Shown: positions 1 through 8,161 of the stretch, in pieces
Layout of the letters: each line of letters starts with the position of its first letter
How positions within the stretch are numbered: the stretch's first letter is position 1
Origin: JAFAXD01 sp035472475
Lineage (GTDB): Bacteria > Pseudomonadota > Alphaproteobacteria > Rhizobiales > Xanthobacteraceae
Assembly: GCA_035472475.1 (NCBI GenBank)
Contig: DATIPA010000067.1
Location: 1-13,429, forward strand
DNA length: 13,429 nucleotides
Direction of reading: 5' to 3'
Notes under the pieces: generated by a model
What the model saw: only the letters and a program-made list of their open reading frames with translations
Database searches by the model: none
What the model was told of the DNA's origin: nothing
Position numbers and translations under genes: made by a program

Positions 1-657
1 GCGATGGCGCTGATCGGCTCGGTGCAATATCAGGTGGTGTTCCGCCGCTTTGTCGGCCAGGCAACGTTGCAGCAACTGCTGGCTGCGATCGGCTGCGCAC
101 TCGTCTTTCAGATGATCGCGCAGATGATCTTCGGCGCCGACACGCGGACTGCGACTTCGGTCTTCAGCGGCCAATACGTGGTGTTCGGCCCGTTCTTTTT
201 TTCGATGTCGCAGATTGTGGCGTTTGCGATCGCCGTCGTTGCGACGATTTTGGTCGAAGCCCTGTTGCGGACGACCACTTGGGGCAAGGCGGTGCGTGCG
301 GTCGCCGACGACATGGAGACCGCTGAGCTCGTTGGGGTCAACGCGTCCTACATCAACATCGGCGCCTTTGCGCTTTCGGCCGGCCTCGCCGGCCTCGCCG
401 GCACCGTTCTGGTGACCTATTTTCCGACTTATCCGTCGGTCGGCTTTTCGCTGATGCCGATCATCATCATTGCGACCACGATCGGCGGTCTCGGCAGCAT
501 TGGTGGCACGTTCCTGGGCGGAATTTGCTGCGGGATCATTCAGCAGGTCACCGCGATGCTATGGAATTCTGCGCTGCAGGACGTCCCGTTGTACGTGCTG
601 CTGATGTTGTTCATCGCATTTCGGCCGACGGGTTTCTTTGGGTTGAGGTCCGAGTAG
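1..657 (+). CDS. livH: Branched-chain amino acid-type ABC transporter permease LivH, 5' end cut off by window
   Basis: This is one of the two inner-membrane permease subunits of a HAAT-family importer, which moves amino acids or related small acids and amides from the periplasm using ATP. The frame is open from base 1, so 218 codons are visible; the family is usually about 290 residues, so roughly the first quarter lies outside the window. Several hydrophobic segments are visible. The cytoplasmic coupling stretch GKAVRAVADDMETAELVGVN, followed by an Ala/Gly/Leu-rich helix (ALSAGLAGLAGTVL), is the typical LivH signature, as is the C-terminal RPTGFFG. livM begins one base after the TAG stop, so the two genes are almost certainly translated together. 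The Met at base 4 is internal and not the start. The subunit type is well supported; the substrate is unknown. Confidence 0.93.
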   Translation, partial: AMALIGSVQYQVVFRRFVGQATLQQLLAAIGCALVFQMIAQMIFGADTRTATSVFSGQYVVFGPFFFSMSQIVAFAIAVVATILVEALLRTTTWGKAVRAVADDMETAELVGVNASYINIGAFALSAGLAGLAGTVLVTYFPTYPSVGFSLMPIIIIATTIGGLGSIGGTFLGGICCGIIQQVTAMLWNSALQDVPLYVLLMLFIAFRPTGFFGLRSE

Positions 658-658
658 G

Positions 659-1690
659 ATGGAAGCCGCGGTATCCGATCAAGCGGCCGGCAAGGTTGCG
701 TCGCCAGCGACGAGGGGAGCGCCGGCGCATCGGCGCGCGTTCGCGTACGGCCTAATCGCATTTGCGCTGGTCGCCTGCCTGCCGCTCCTGCCGGTCAACA
801 ACTATATCCTCGCCGCCACCGTGCGCGCCTTGATCTTCATTTCGCTTGGTCAGGCCTGGAACGTGGTCGCCGGCATCGGTGGGCTGTTATCGCTCGGGCA
901 CGGCGTGTTTCTCGGGCTCGGCTGCTACACGACCGGCATCCTGTTCAACAAATACGGTATCCCGCCGTGGTTTGGCGTTTGGGTTGGGGTCGTGCTGTCG
1001 CTTTTGGTCGCGCTGGTGATGGGCAGCATGACGTTGCGCATGCGCGGCGTGTTCTTCGCGCTGGCGACCGTGGCGGCGTCGCTCGCGATGGTGCAGATCT
1101 CGCGGCATTTCGTCGACCTGACCGGCGGCGCAGACGGGCTCGCCTTGAAATTCTTCGGCAACTCGCTGTGGGCGGCGCAGTCGCGGACGCCAGCGCCGTT
1201 CCTCTATGCGGGGCTCGCATTCGTGACCGTCTATTACTGGATCACGCGTTGGATCCTGAACAGCAAGTTCGGACTGGAAATGCAGGCGGTGCGCGACGAC
1301 GAGGTCGCGGCGGCCGCCGCCGGCGTCGCGGTGTTCCGCACCAAGATGCTGGGGCTTCTCGTTAGCGCTGCGATGACCGCGCTCGCCGCCGGCCTTTATA
1401 TGCAGTTCTATATGGCGATCGACCCGGAGGCGGCGTTCGGTCTGTCCCAAGCGATTCAGCTGCAGCTGCCGGCCCTTATCGGGGGGCTCGGCACCGCGTG
1501 GGGGCCGATAATCGGCGGCGCGATCATGATTTTCCTCTCGGAAATCACCAACTGGGGCGGCACCAAGGTTGGTATCTCGGGGCTCGATATCTTCGTCTAC
1601 GGCCTGATGTTGTTGGCGGTTGTCCTGTACGCGCCGAAGGGCGTCGTCGGTACCCTGCTTCGCAACACAGTAAAGGGGAGCGGGCGATGA
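659..1690 (+). CDS. livM: Branched-chain amino acid-type ABC transporter permease LivM
   Basis: This is the second permease subunit and would pair with LivH in the inner membrane. It has 343 residues, normal for LivM. A hydrophilic N-terminal tail of about 30 residues precedes a series of membrane helices. Family marks are GQAWNVVAGIGGLLSLGHG early on, the segment FFALATVAASLAMVQI, and the coupling loop GLEMQAVRDDEVAAAAAGV followed by a small-residue helix. The protein ends with PALIGGLGTAWGPIIGGA and the tail YAPKGVVGTL. The ATG lies one base after the livH stop and has no strong Shine-Dalgarno sequence of its own, which suggests re-initiation by ribosomes finishing livH. Its 3' end overlaps the livG start by four bases (ATGA). 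Confidence 0.95.
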   Translation: MEAAVSDQAAGKVASPATRGAPAHRRAFAYGLIAFALVACLPLLPVNNYILAATVRALIFISLGQAWNVVAGIGGLLSLGHGVFLGLGCYTTGILFNKYGIPPWFGVWVGVVLSLLVALVMGSMTLRMRGVFFALATVAASLAMVQISRHFVDLTGGADGLALKFFGNSLWAAQSRTPAPFLYAGLAFVTVYYWITRWILNSKFGLEMQAVRDDEVAAAAAGVAVFRTKMLGLLVSAAMTALAAGLYMQFYMAIDPEAAFGLSQAIQLQLPALIGGLGTAWGPIIGGAIMIFLSEITNWGGTKVGISGLDIFVYGLMLLAVVLYAPKGVVGTLLRNTVKGSGR

Positions 1691-2424
1691 GCGCGCTCGC
1701 GCTCGAGGTCAGCGGGGTCGCGCGCAATTTCGGCGGCGTGGTCGCGCTGCGCGACGTCAGCTTTTCGGTGCGTGAAGGCGAGGTGATGGGTTTGATCGGC
1801 CCGAATGGCGCCGGCAAATCAACCTTGTTCGAAATCATCAGCGGAAATCTGCGCCCCACCGCGGGGCGTATCTCGTATTTCGGCAAGGACTGCACCACGA
1901 CGGCGAGCTATTTGCGGCGCCGCGCCGGGATGTGCCGCACGTTCCAGAAGGTGCGGTTGTTTGAAAGCATGACGGTCCGCCAGAACATCAGCGTCGCGGC
2001 GTCGCAATGTGTGCAGCCGGGGCGCGACGTGCAGGAGGAAGTGGCCGCGATCCTGGCTCAGCTCAGACTTGAGGCGCAGTCGGAACGCCGTCCATCCGAG
2101 CTGACGCTGGCGGATCGCAAGCGGGTCGAGATCGGGCGCGCCATCGCCGGCTATTGCCGGCTCCTGATGCTGGACGAAAGCATGTCCGGCTTGACCCATG
2201 ACGAAGCCGAACACCTGATCGAGGAGATCCTGACGCTCAACCGCTCCCGCGGTATCACCGTGATCGTAGTGGAGCACGTGTTGTCGGTGCTGGCCGCGAT
2301 GGTGAAGCGCCTCGTGGTGCTGCACAACGCGACGGTGGTTGCCGATGGCACGCCGACCGAGATTGCGCACGACCCGATCGTGATCGAGGCCTATCTGGGA
2401 ACCAAGCAGAAGGCGCTGCGATGA
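1687..2424 (+). CDS. livG: ABC transporter ATP-binding protein LivG, with unusual signature motif
   Basis: This is one of the two cytoplasmic ATPases that power the LivHM permease. The ATG at 1687 sits in an ATGA overlap with the livM stop and follows an AAAGGGGAG ribosome-binding site six bases upstream, giving 245 residues, normal for LivG. Walker A is GPNGAGKST (residues 38-46), the Q-loop is in TFQKVRLFESMTV, and the switch histidine is in VVEHV. The signature motif reads LTLADRKRVEIGRA, not the common LSGGQ or LivG-like LSYGxQRRLEIARA, and Walker B reads LLMLDESMSGLT, with Ser in place of the usual Pro after the catalytic Glu. The catalytic Glu itself is kept, so activity is plausible, probably as a heterodimer with the more canonical LivF. 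Confidence 0.93.
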   Translation: MSALALEVSGVARNFGGVVALRDVSFSVREGEVMGLIGPNGAGKSTLFEIISGNLRPTAGRISYFGKDCTTTASYLRRRAGMCRTFQKVRLFESMTVRQNISVAASQCVQPGRDVQEEVAAILAQLRLEAQSERRPSELTLADRKRVEIGRAIAGYCRLLMLDESMSGLTHDEAEHLIEEILTLNRSRGITVIVVEHVLSVLAAMVKRLVVLHNATVVADGTPTEIAHDPIVIEAYLGTKQKALR

Positions 2425-3128
2425 CGCTGCTCGCAGTCGACAAGCTCAGCGTGGCCTACGGCGATCTGTTTGCCGTGCGCGAGGTGTCGTTCACGGTAGA
2501 TGAAGGCATCGTCTTCGTCCTGCTCGGCGCCAACGGGGCCGGCAAGACCAGCATTCTGCGCAGCATCTCCGGACTGATCCCGGCGCGCGGGGGCCGTGTG
2601 GAGGCGTCCGGTAAAAGTGTTGTCGGGCTCGCACCCCATCAGGTCGCCCGCGCCGGCATTTCGCACGTGCCGGAGGGGCGGCGAATTTTTCCCCATCTCA
2701 CCGTCGAGGAGAATCTCATCGTCAGTTTCCTGTCGGCACGGGCGTCGATGTCGGCAGGGCAGGCGCTGGCGGCCGTTTACGAGTTGTTCCCGCGCCTGGC
2801 TGAGCGGCGACGGCAGGCCGGCGGTACGCTCTCGGGGGGCGAGCAGCAAATGCTGGCGATCGGACGCGCTATGATGAATTTCCCCAAGCTGCTGATGCTG
2901 GACGAGCCCTCGCTCGGCCTGTCGCCGGTCTTGGCCGAATTGGTGTTCGAACGCTTGGCGGAGATTCGGCGGCAAGGCACGACGATTTTGCTCGTTGAGC
3001 AGAATGCCACCTGCCTCGAACTTGCGACGCGCGGAATCATCCTTGCCAACGGGCATGTCGTACTGGCCGGCGACCGCCATATGCTGCAGGACTCGGATTT
3101 CGTACGGCGTGCCTATCTGGGGGTGTGA
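2421..3128 (+). CDS. livF: ABC transporter ATP-binding protein LivF
   Basis: This is the second cytoplasmic ATPase of the Liv importer. It has 235 residues, normal for LivF. Walker A is GANGAGKT (residues 36-43), the signature is LSGGEQQMLAIGRAMM and Walker B is LLMLDEPSLGLSP, all canonical. The switch position lies in LLVEQNA, where LivF proteins characteristically carry Gln instead of His. The stretch VPEGRRIFPHLTVEENL is also typical of LivF. The start overlaps the livG stop by four bases (ATGA), with AGAAGG seven bases upstream, so translation is coupled. Together with LivG it would form the ATP-hydrolysing pair under LivHM. The first binding-protein gene follows after 32 bases. Confidence 0.95.
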   Translation: MTLLAVDKLSVAYGDLFAVREVSFTVDEGIVFVLLGANGAGKTSILRSISGLIPARGGRVEASGKSVVGLAPHQVARAGISHVPEGRRIFPHLTVEENLIVSFLSARASMSAGQALAAVYELFPRLAERRRQAGGTLSGGEQQMLAIGRAMMNFPKLLMLDEPSLGLSPVLAELVFERLAEIRRQGTTILLVEQNATCLELATRGIILANGHVVLAGDRHMLQDSDFVRRAYLGV

Positions 3129-3160
3129 ACCATCATAAAGTGCAGAGGGAGGATTCCGAC

Positions 3161-4372
3161 ATGAACATCACCCGCAGAACCGGGCTGAAAGGTCTGATCG
3201 CCGGTGCAACATCGGTTGCGATGCCCGCGCTGGTCAGCGCCGACGAGCCGGAGATTATTGTCGGCGCGCCGAATTCGCTGACCGGCGGTCTCGGCGAGAT
3301 CGGGCAGCGCATGACCTGGGGCCTGCAGATTGCCATCGATCAAATCAACCGCGAGGGCGGGATCAAATCCCTGGGTGGCGCAAAATTGAAAGCCATCATA
3401 GCGGATACGACATCCGAGAACCCGACGCAGGCCGCGAGCGTCACCCGTCGCATCATTGATCAGGACAAGGCGATCGTGCTGGCCGGTGCAACCGCGAGTG
3501 CAATGACGCTCGCGGCGACCGTCGAGTCGGAAAAATCCGAGATTCCGATTGTCACCAACTCGTACGCGGACGGGATTGTCACCCGCGGCTACAAGTACAC
3601 GTTCAAGATTACGCCGCAGGGCGGCCCGGTGTGGAACTGGTCGATGTCGAGCGGCTACGACATGTGGAAGGCGTCGAAAGGCAGTCCGCCCAAATCGGCG
3701 CTGATCTTCATGAGCAACGACGCGGTCGGCCTGGTTGTGCAGAAGCAGCTTCCCGAGCATGCCAAAACGCTCAATCTCGAGGTGCCGTTTTCGCAATCGT
3801 TCCAGATGGGACTAAGCGATCCTTCGGTCGCCGTCGCGCCGGTGTTGCGTTACAAACCGGATCTGATTTTCCTCGGTGGATTCACCAACGATATCATTCT
3901 GATCATCAAGGCGTTGCGCGGCGTGGGCGTCACGGCGCCGATCTTCGGTGCCGGTCCGGCCGGTTCGGACTCTGTGGGACAAGGATTGGGGGCGGCGGGG
4001 GACAAGTTCTTTGCCCCGATGGCATGGAATTGGGACCTTCCGGCTCCCGGCAACAAGGAATTCGTCGAGGCCTATCACAAGGCCTACCCGGATGCTCCGT
4101 ATCCGCCGGCCAACGAGCACCTCGGCCAAGGCTACGTGATCGGCTTGATCCTGCGTCAGGCCCTCGAAAAGGCCGCCAGTCGCGATCCAAAGAAAATCCG
4201 CGACGTGTTGGCCAGCGCGGAGTTCACCAATCTGCCTTATCCGAAACCGACGGTGAAATTCGGCGACAACGGCCTCAACATCAACAACAAGGAGGTCCTT
4301 GGTGAGTGGAACAAGGGTGTGATTCACACCGTCTGGCCGAGGGACGCGCAAGCGATGGCTCCAATCCTTTGA
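3161..4372 (+). CDS. Periplasmic substrate-binding protein of the Liv-type ABC transporter, copy 1
   Basis: This is a type I periplasmic binding protein (Peripla_BP_6/LivK-like) that captures the ligand and delivers it to LivHM. The ATG at 3161 is chosen over an in-frame upstream ATG at 3125 because a strong AGGGAGGA site lies seven bases before it and because the resulting 403 residues match the neighbouring paralogue exactly. The N-terminus has a twin-arginine-like leader (TRRTGLKGL, then an Ala-rich core) with likely cleavage after VSA near residue 27. The family start GAPNSLTGGLGE is followed by QIAIDQINREGGIKSLGG and SENPTQAASVTRR. The substrate is not identifiable: this family binds branched-chain amino acids, amides, urea or aromatic acids. 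It is transcribed with the upstream permease and ATPase genes. Confidence 0.92.
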   Translation: MNITRRTGLKGLIAGATSVAMPALVSADEPEIIVGAPNSLTGGLGEIGQRMTWGLQIAIDQINREGGIKSLGGAKLKAIIADTTSENPTQAASVTRRIIDQDKAIVLAGATASAMTLAATVESEKSEIPIVTNSYADGIVTRGYKYTFKITPQGGPVWNWSMSSGYDMWKASKGSPPKSALIFMSNDAVGLVVQKQLPEHAKTLNLEVPFSQSFQMGLSDPSVAVAPVLRYKPDLIFLGGFTNDIILIIKALRGVGVTAPIFGAGPAGSDSVGQGLGAAGDKFFAPMAWNWDLPAPGNKEFVEAYHKAYPDAPYPPANEHLGQGYVIGLILRQALEKAASRDPKKIRDVLASAEFTNLPYPKPTVKFGDNGLNINNKEVLGEWNKGVIHTVWPRDAQAMAPIL

Positions 4373-4456
4373 GCCAGGACTGGGCTTAAACCGAAAACAA
4401 GATCCCTTGGCAGAAACCCGCAGAGTTCCCGCCGATCCGGCGCAAGGAGCAAGCAG

Positions 4457-5668
4457 ATGAAAATCTCGCGCAGAGCAGGCCTCAAGGTTTTGGCGAGCGG
4501 CGCTGCCGCAGTTGCACTGCCTGGCATCGTGCGCGCCGAGGAGGAGGAGATCGTGATCGGCGCGCCCAACTCGCTGACCGGCGGTCTCGGCGAGAATGGC
4601 CAGCGCGCCACGGCGGGCATGCAGATCGCGATTGATCAGGTCAATCGCGAGGGCGGCATCAAGTCGCTCGGGGGTGCGAAGCTCAAGCTGGTCATCGCCG
4701 ACACCTCGTCGGAGAATCCGACCCAGGCGGCGAGCGTCACCCGCAGGATGATCGACCAGGAGAAGGCCGTCGCATTGCTAGGCGCGACCACGAGCGCCAT
4801 GACCTTGGCCGCGCAGGTCGAGGCCGAGAAGTCTGAAATCCCGATTGTGACCGGCTCCTACGCCGACGGCATTGTGACGCGCGGCTACAAGTACACGTTC
4901 AAAATTACCCCGCAGGGCGGGGCGGTCTGGAACTGGTCGATGTCCAGCGGCTACGACATGTGGAAAGCGGCCAAGGGCAGCCCACCCAAGTCCGCGTTGA
5001 TCTTCATGAGCAACGACGCGGTCGGCCTCGTGGTGCAGAAGCAGTTGCCCGAGCATGCCAAGACGCTCAGTCTTGACGTGCCGTTCTCGCAGTCGTTTCA
5101 GATGGGGCTGAGCGATCCCTCGGTCGCGGTCGCGCCGGTGCTGCGCTACAAGCCCGAGATGATCTTTCTGGGCGGATTCGTCAACGACATCATCCTGATC
5201 ATCAAGGCCCTGCGTGGCGTCGGCGTTACTGCCCCGATTTTCGGCGCGGGGCCCGCGGGCTCGGATTCGGTCGGACAGGGGTTGGGTGCCGCGGCCGATC
5301 GCTTCTTCGCGCCGATGGCGTGGAATTGGGACCTCAACATGCCCGGCAACAAGGAGTTCGTGGAGGCCTACCACAAGGCCTATCCAAGCGCGCCTTACCC
5401 GCCGGCGAACGAACAGCTCGGTCAGGGCTACGTGTGCGGGATGATTATCCGCCAAGCGCTCGAGAAGGCTGCGAGTCGCGACCCTAAGAAGATTCGCGAC
5501 GTGCTCGCGACCGCCGAGTTCACCAACCTGCCGTACCCCAATCCGACCGTGAAGTTCGGGCCCGACGGACTTAACGTGAACAATAAGGAAGTGCTGGCCG
5601 AATGGATCAAGAGCGAGTTGCGAACCGTCTGGCCGAAGGACGTCCAGACGGTACCGCCGCTCTTGTGA
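4457..5668 (+). CDS. Periplasmic substrate-binding protein of the Liv-type ABC transporter, copy 2 (tandem paralogue)
   Basis: This is a second LivK-like binding protein, also 403 residues and alignable to the preceding one without gaps. About 66 positions differ by hand count, so identity is near 84 %. The leader SRRAGLKVLASG again looks twin-arginine-like, with likely cleavage after VRA. AAGGAG lies seven bases before the ATG. Differences cluster in the leader, near GENGQRATAG (GEIGQRMTWG in copy 1), and at the C-terminus; residues ~133-310 are almost identical. Codons in that block differ at third positions, so the duplication is not very recent and both copies are held by selection. The two receptors probably feed the same LivHMGF core, perhaps with different ligand ranges. 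The gap between them is 84 bases, with no clear terminator or promoter seen. Confidence 0.92.
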   Translation: MKISRRAGLKVLASGAAAVALPGIVRAEEEEIVIGAPNSLTGGLGENGQRATAGMQIAIDQVNREGGIKSLGGAKLKLVIADTSSENPTQAASVTRRMIDQEKAVALLGATTSAMTLAAQVEAEKSEIPIVTGSYADGIVTRGYKYTFKITPQGGAVWNWSMSSGYDMWKAAKGSPPKSALIFMSNDAVGLVVQKQLPEHAKTLSLDVPFSQSFQMGLSDPSVAVAPVLRYKPEMIFLGGFVNDIILIIKALRGVGVTAPIFGAGPAGSDSVGQGLGAAADRFFAPMAWNWDLNMPGNKEFVEAYHKAYPSAPYPPANEQLGQGYVCGMIIRQALEKAASRDPKKIRDVLATAEFTNLPYPNPTVKFGPDGLNVNNKEVLAEWIKSELRTVWPKDVQTVPPLL

Positions 5669-5699
5669 TGTGAGCGGCGAGCGTCGCTAGCACGGCACT

Positions 5700-5737
5700 C
5701 CGCCGGCGTCGTTGCGCGGACGGGGCCGGGCCGGCGG
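5700..5737. terminator. Possible hairpin between convergent genes
   Basis: CCGCCGGC (5700-5707) pairs perfectly with GCCGGCGG (5730-5737) across a 22-base loop. It lies between the convergent binding-protein gene and the DUF3597 gene, where a terminator is expected. There is no T-run on either side, so it is not a classic intrinsic terminator, and GC-rich DNA makes such pairings by chance. Confidence 0.28.
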
Positions 5738-5763
5738 TCGCTCTCGATGCAACCGAGCACCAC

Positions 5764-6156
5764 TCAGTGCTTGAACGCCTCCGGAACCTTGCCGCCGTTT
5801 TCGGCGAGCTTGATCATGACCTGCTTGTGCAGCCACACGTTCATGGCGGCGCTGTCACCAGTGCTGCCGGTGTAGTGCAGTTCGTGCGCCAATTCCTTGC
5901 GCGCTGCGAGGCTGCTGTCGAGCTTCAGCAGTTTCATCAAATCCACGATCGACGTCCGCCACTCGAGCTTTTCCGTGCTCTCCTTGGCGAGCTTGGTCAG
6001 GACGGCTTCGACATCGACCGGTGCTTGCGCAGGCGACGCCGTCGGCTTGGCGGAAGGCGCCGCACCCGCGCCGGTCGCCGCGGGCGCACCCGGAGCCGGC
6101 TGCGCTTTGGCGCCATGACCGAAAATCGACGACATGATGTTTCCGAAGATGCTCAT
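5764..6156 (-). CDS. DUF3597 family small protein
   Basis: This is a 130-residue protein of the DUF3597 family, whose function is not established. The N-terminal stretch MSIFGNIMSSIFG is a short amphipathic segment, followed by a low-complexity Ala/Pro/Gly linker (about residues 15-46). The conserved domain then begins at VDVEAVLTKLAKES and includes KLEWRTSIVDLMKLLKLD and SSLAARKELAHELHY, ending near VPEAFKH. I recognise the family from the opening IFG motif and the WRTSIVDLMK/AARKELA core. There is no signal peptide or clear membrane span, so it is probably cytoplasmic. The ATG at 6156 has CGGGAG nine bases upstream on the minus strand. The gene stands alone, convergent with the transporter operon and divergent from the DUF1800 cassette. 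Confidence 0.85.
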   Translation of the reverse strand: MSIFGNIMSSIFGHGAKAQPAPGAPAATGAGAAPSAKPTASPAQAPVDVEAVLTKLAKESTEKLEWRTSIVDLMKLLKLDSSLAARKELAHELHYTGSTGDSAAMNVWLHKQVMIKLAENGGKVPEAFKH

Positions 6157-6474
6157 TTTGATCGCTCCCGGGTTCGATGGCTACGAGGTTGTCGTCTCGA
6201 CGGGCCGATGCCGCGAGACGCCCGCCGCACTCCGAGCCTGCTGCGACCGCGCAACGCATCGCCAAGACCACTCAACTTTACTGGCGCGCCGCCGTGGCGG
6301 CAATGCTGGCTTGGAATTCACATGTGCAATCTGCAGGGTAACGCGACACCGCGTAGGTCGGGGGAGCGTGCACCGCGAATGTGAACTCCGCATGAACTGC
6401 AGTTTCACGGCATGTTAAGCTGCTAAGCGGTAAGCGTTTGGCTGGGCGGCTGCGAGCGATCAAGTCAGACACCA
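6157..6474. other. Divergent intergenic region, probable promoters for both sides
   Basis: These 318 bases separate the DUF3597 gene (leftward) from the first DUF1800 gene (rightward) and must hold a promoter for each. No open frame here looks like a real protein. The part from about 6300 to 6440 is less GC-rich than its surroundings. I could not pick out convincing -35/-10 boxes. Two visible elements are the palindrome at 6395-6404 and three spaced TAAGC words at 6416, 6424 and 6431. Confidence 0.5.
6395..6404. promoter_or_regulatory. Palindrome AACTGCAGTT, possible operator
   Basis: AACTGCAGTT is a perfect 10-base palindrome 70 bases before the first DUF1800 start. It is nearly extended outward (TGAACTGCAGTTTCA). 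Its position suits a regulator site, but a 10-base palindrome can arise by chance and no known operator is recognised. Confidence 0.2.
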
Positions 6475-8034
6475 ATGGCCGGCTGCGCGCGTGCTCGTGA
6501 TTTCGTCGTCATGATGCTCGCGGCATGCGCCACGGCGGCGCTGTTGATGGCGGCGGACGCGACGGCCGGGCAACGGCCCGACGTGGTCGCTCTTGCTCCG
6601 CTAGATGTGGGTTTTCTCAATCGCATCACGTGGGGAGCGAATGCGTCGGGCGCCGATCTTTTGGCTAAGCTCGGCGCCGAGGCCTTCCTCGAGCAGCAGC
6701 TGCACCCGCCCGCAAACGATCGGCTGCCACAAGCCGCGCAGGCGCAAATCGGTGTGATGACAATCACAACGACGCCCCTCGACGTTTTGGCCGAGGACCT
6801 TGACCGGCAGATCAAGGCTGCGAATGCTCTGGTCGATCCCGAGCAGAAACAGGGCGCGCAACGCGCCTATCAGGATGCGATGAACCGGCTGGCCCGGGAG
6901 GCTGTCGTTCGATCCCTCCTACGCGACCTTTATTCACCGGATCAACTCAAAGAGCAGCTGACCTGGTTTTGGTTCAACCACTTCAACGTGTTTGTCGGCA
7001 AGGCCAATATTCGTGCCCTGATCGGCGACTATGAGGACAAGGCGATCCGTCCGCACGTGCTTGGCCGCTTCCGCGATTTGCTGGCGGCGACGCTGCACCA
7101 CCCGGCCATGCTGCAATACCTCGACAACAGCCAAAATGCGGCGGGCCACATCAACGAAAATTACGCGCGCGAAATCATGGAGCTGCACACGCTCGGCGTC
7201 GACGCAGGCTACACGCAAAACGACGTTCAGGAGCTGGCACGCATCCTGACCGGGGTAGGGGTCAGCCAACCGGGAAGCTTTGCGAAGGTAAGGCCGGAGT
7301 TGCAGAGCCAATATGTGCGCGAGGGATTGTTCGAGTTTAATCCGAACCGGCACGACTACGGTGACAAGATATTTCTCGGCCACAGGATCGTCGGGCGGGG
7401 AATCGCGGAGGTCGACGAGGCTCTCGACATCCTCAGCCGTGCGCCGGCGACCGCCCGGTTCGTCTCGCGCAAGCTCGCGGTTTATTTCGTGTCAGGTGAG
7501 CCGCCCGCGCCGCTCGTGGATCGGATGGCCGCGACCTTTCGCCAGACCGACGGCGATATCGCCGCGGTGCTCAAGACGTTGTTCCACTCGCCTGAATTCG
7601 GGAGCTCGTTTGCGACCCGCTTCAAGGATCCGATCCATTACGTGATTTCGGCGGTGCGCCTTGCCTATAACGATAAGGTTGTACTCAACGCCGCGCCGAT
7701 GCAGGGCTGGCTTAACCGCATGGCGCAACCACTCTACGGCCGCGAGACGCCGGATGGATATCCGCTGACCGAACCGGCATGGGTCGGGCCGGGTCAAATG
7801 GTGATCCGTTTCGAAATCGCGCGCGCGATCGGATCGGGTTCGGCTGGATTGTTCAAGCCCGACGGGCCGGGGCAGGTCGATCACCCAGCGTTCCCACAGA
7901 TCGCAAACGCCCTCTACTACAACTCCTTGCGATCGACGCTCGATGCAACGACCCGGGCGGCGCTCGATCAGGCGATTTCGCCGCAAGACTGGAACACGCT
8001 TTATCTTGCGTCTCCCGAGTTCATGCGGCGCTGA
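6475..8034 (+). CDS. DUF1800 family exported protein, copy 1
   Basis: This 519-residue protein belongs to the DUF1800 family, which has no established biochemical function. A hydrophobic leader (about residues 10-32) indicates export; it contains LAAC at 15-18, which resembles a lipobox, although more hydrophobic residues follow it, so lipidation is doubtful. Family motifs in order are FLNRITWGA near residue 50, LTWFWFNHFNV (162-172), NENYAREIMELHTLGV (227-242), FNPNRHDYGDK (288-298) and PMQGWLNRM (408-416), with the end SPEFMRR. The invariant NENYARE/ELHTLGV and HDYG stretches are the strongest family marks. No good ribosome-binding site precedes the ATG at 6475; the Met at 6511 is an alternative start. 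The gene is followed by a close paralogue and a DUF1501 gene, the usual partner of DUF1800. Confidence 0.9.
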   Translation: MAGCARARDFVVMMLAACATAALLMAADATAGQRPDVVALAPLDVGFLNRITWGANASGADLLAKLGAEAFLEQQLHPPANDRLPQAAQAQIGVMTITTTPLDVLAEDLDRQIKAANALVDPEQKQGAQRAYQDAMNRLAREAVVRSLLRDLYSPDQLKEQLTWFWFNHFNVFVGKANIRALIGDYEDKAIRPHVLGRFRDLLAATLHHPAMLQYLDNSQNAAGHINENYAREIMELHTLGVDAGYTQNDVQELARILTGVGVSQPGSFAKVRPELQSQYVREGLFEFNPNRHDYGDKIFLGHRIVGRGIAEVDEALDILSRAPATARFVSRKLAVYFVSGEPPAPLVDRMAATFRQTDGDIAAVLKTLFHSPEFGSSFATRFKDPIHYVISAVRLAYNDKVVLNAAPMQGWLNRMAQPLYGRETPDGYPLTEPAWVGPGQMVIRFEIARAIGSGSAGLFKPDGPGQVDHPAFPQIANALYYNSLRSTLDATTRAALDQAISPQDWNTLYLASPEFMRR

Positions 8035-8157
8035 TGAGCACGGCTGGTGTGATATGAATCACAAAACTGATGAAAACGTCAAACATCTCCAACGGAAGTA
8101 CAACAAACTCTCGCCGCAAAACCGGAACAGTCTTATCTTCGGGAGCGACAAACCAGC

Positions 8158-8161
8158 GAGG
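8158..8161 (+). promoter_or_regulatory. Ribosome-binding site supporting the start of DUF1800 copy 2
   Basis: GAGG (within GCGAGG) lies nine bases before the ATG at 8171. The upstream in-frame ATGs at 7943 and 8054 lack such a site; 7943 lies inside the preceding gene. Confidence 0.45.

Noticed and set aside
1819..2370. Minus-strand open frame inside livG
   Set aside because: It is a His/Arg-rich shadow frame opposite conserved Walker and Q-loop motifs of the sense gene.
4778..5455. Long minus-strand open frame inside binding-protein copy 2, and a similar one (3113-3796) inside copy 1
   Set aside because: These are antisense shadows of two conserved coding genes in high-GC DNA. They lack family motifs, and their similarity to each other only mirrors the paralogy of the sense genes.
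5767..6384. Plus-strand open frame of 205 codons over the DUF3597 gene
   Set aside because: It is antisense to a recognisable DUF3597 protein, is Arg-rich with low complexity, and has no ribosome-binding site.
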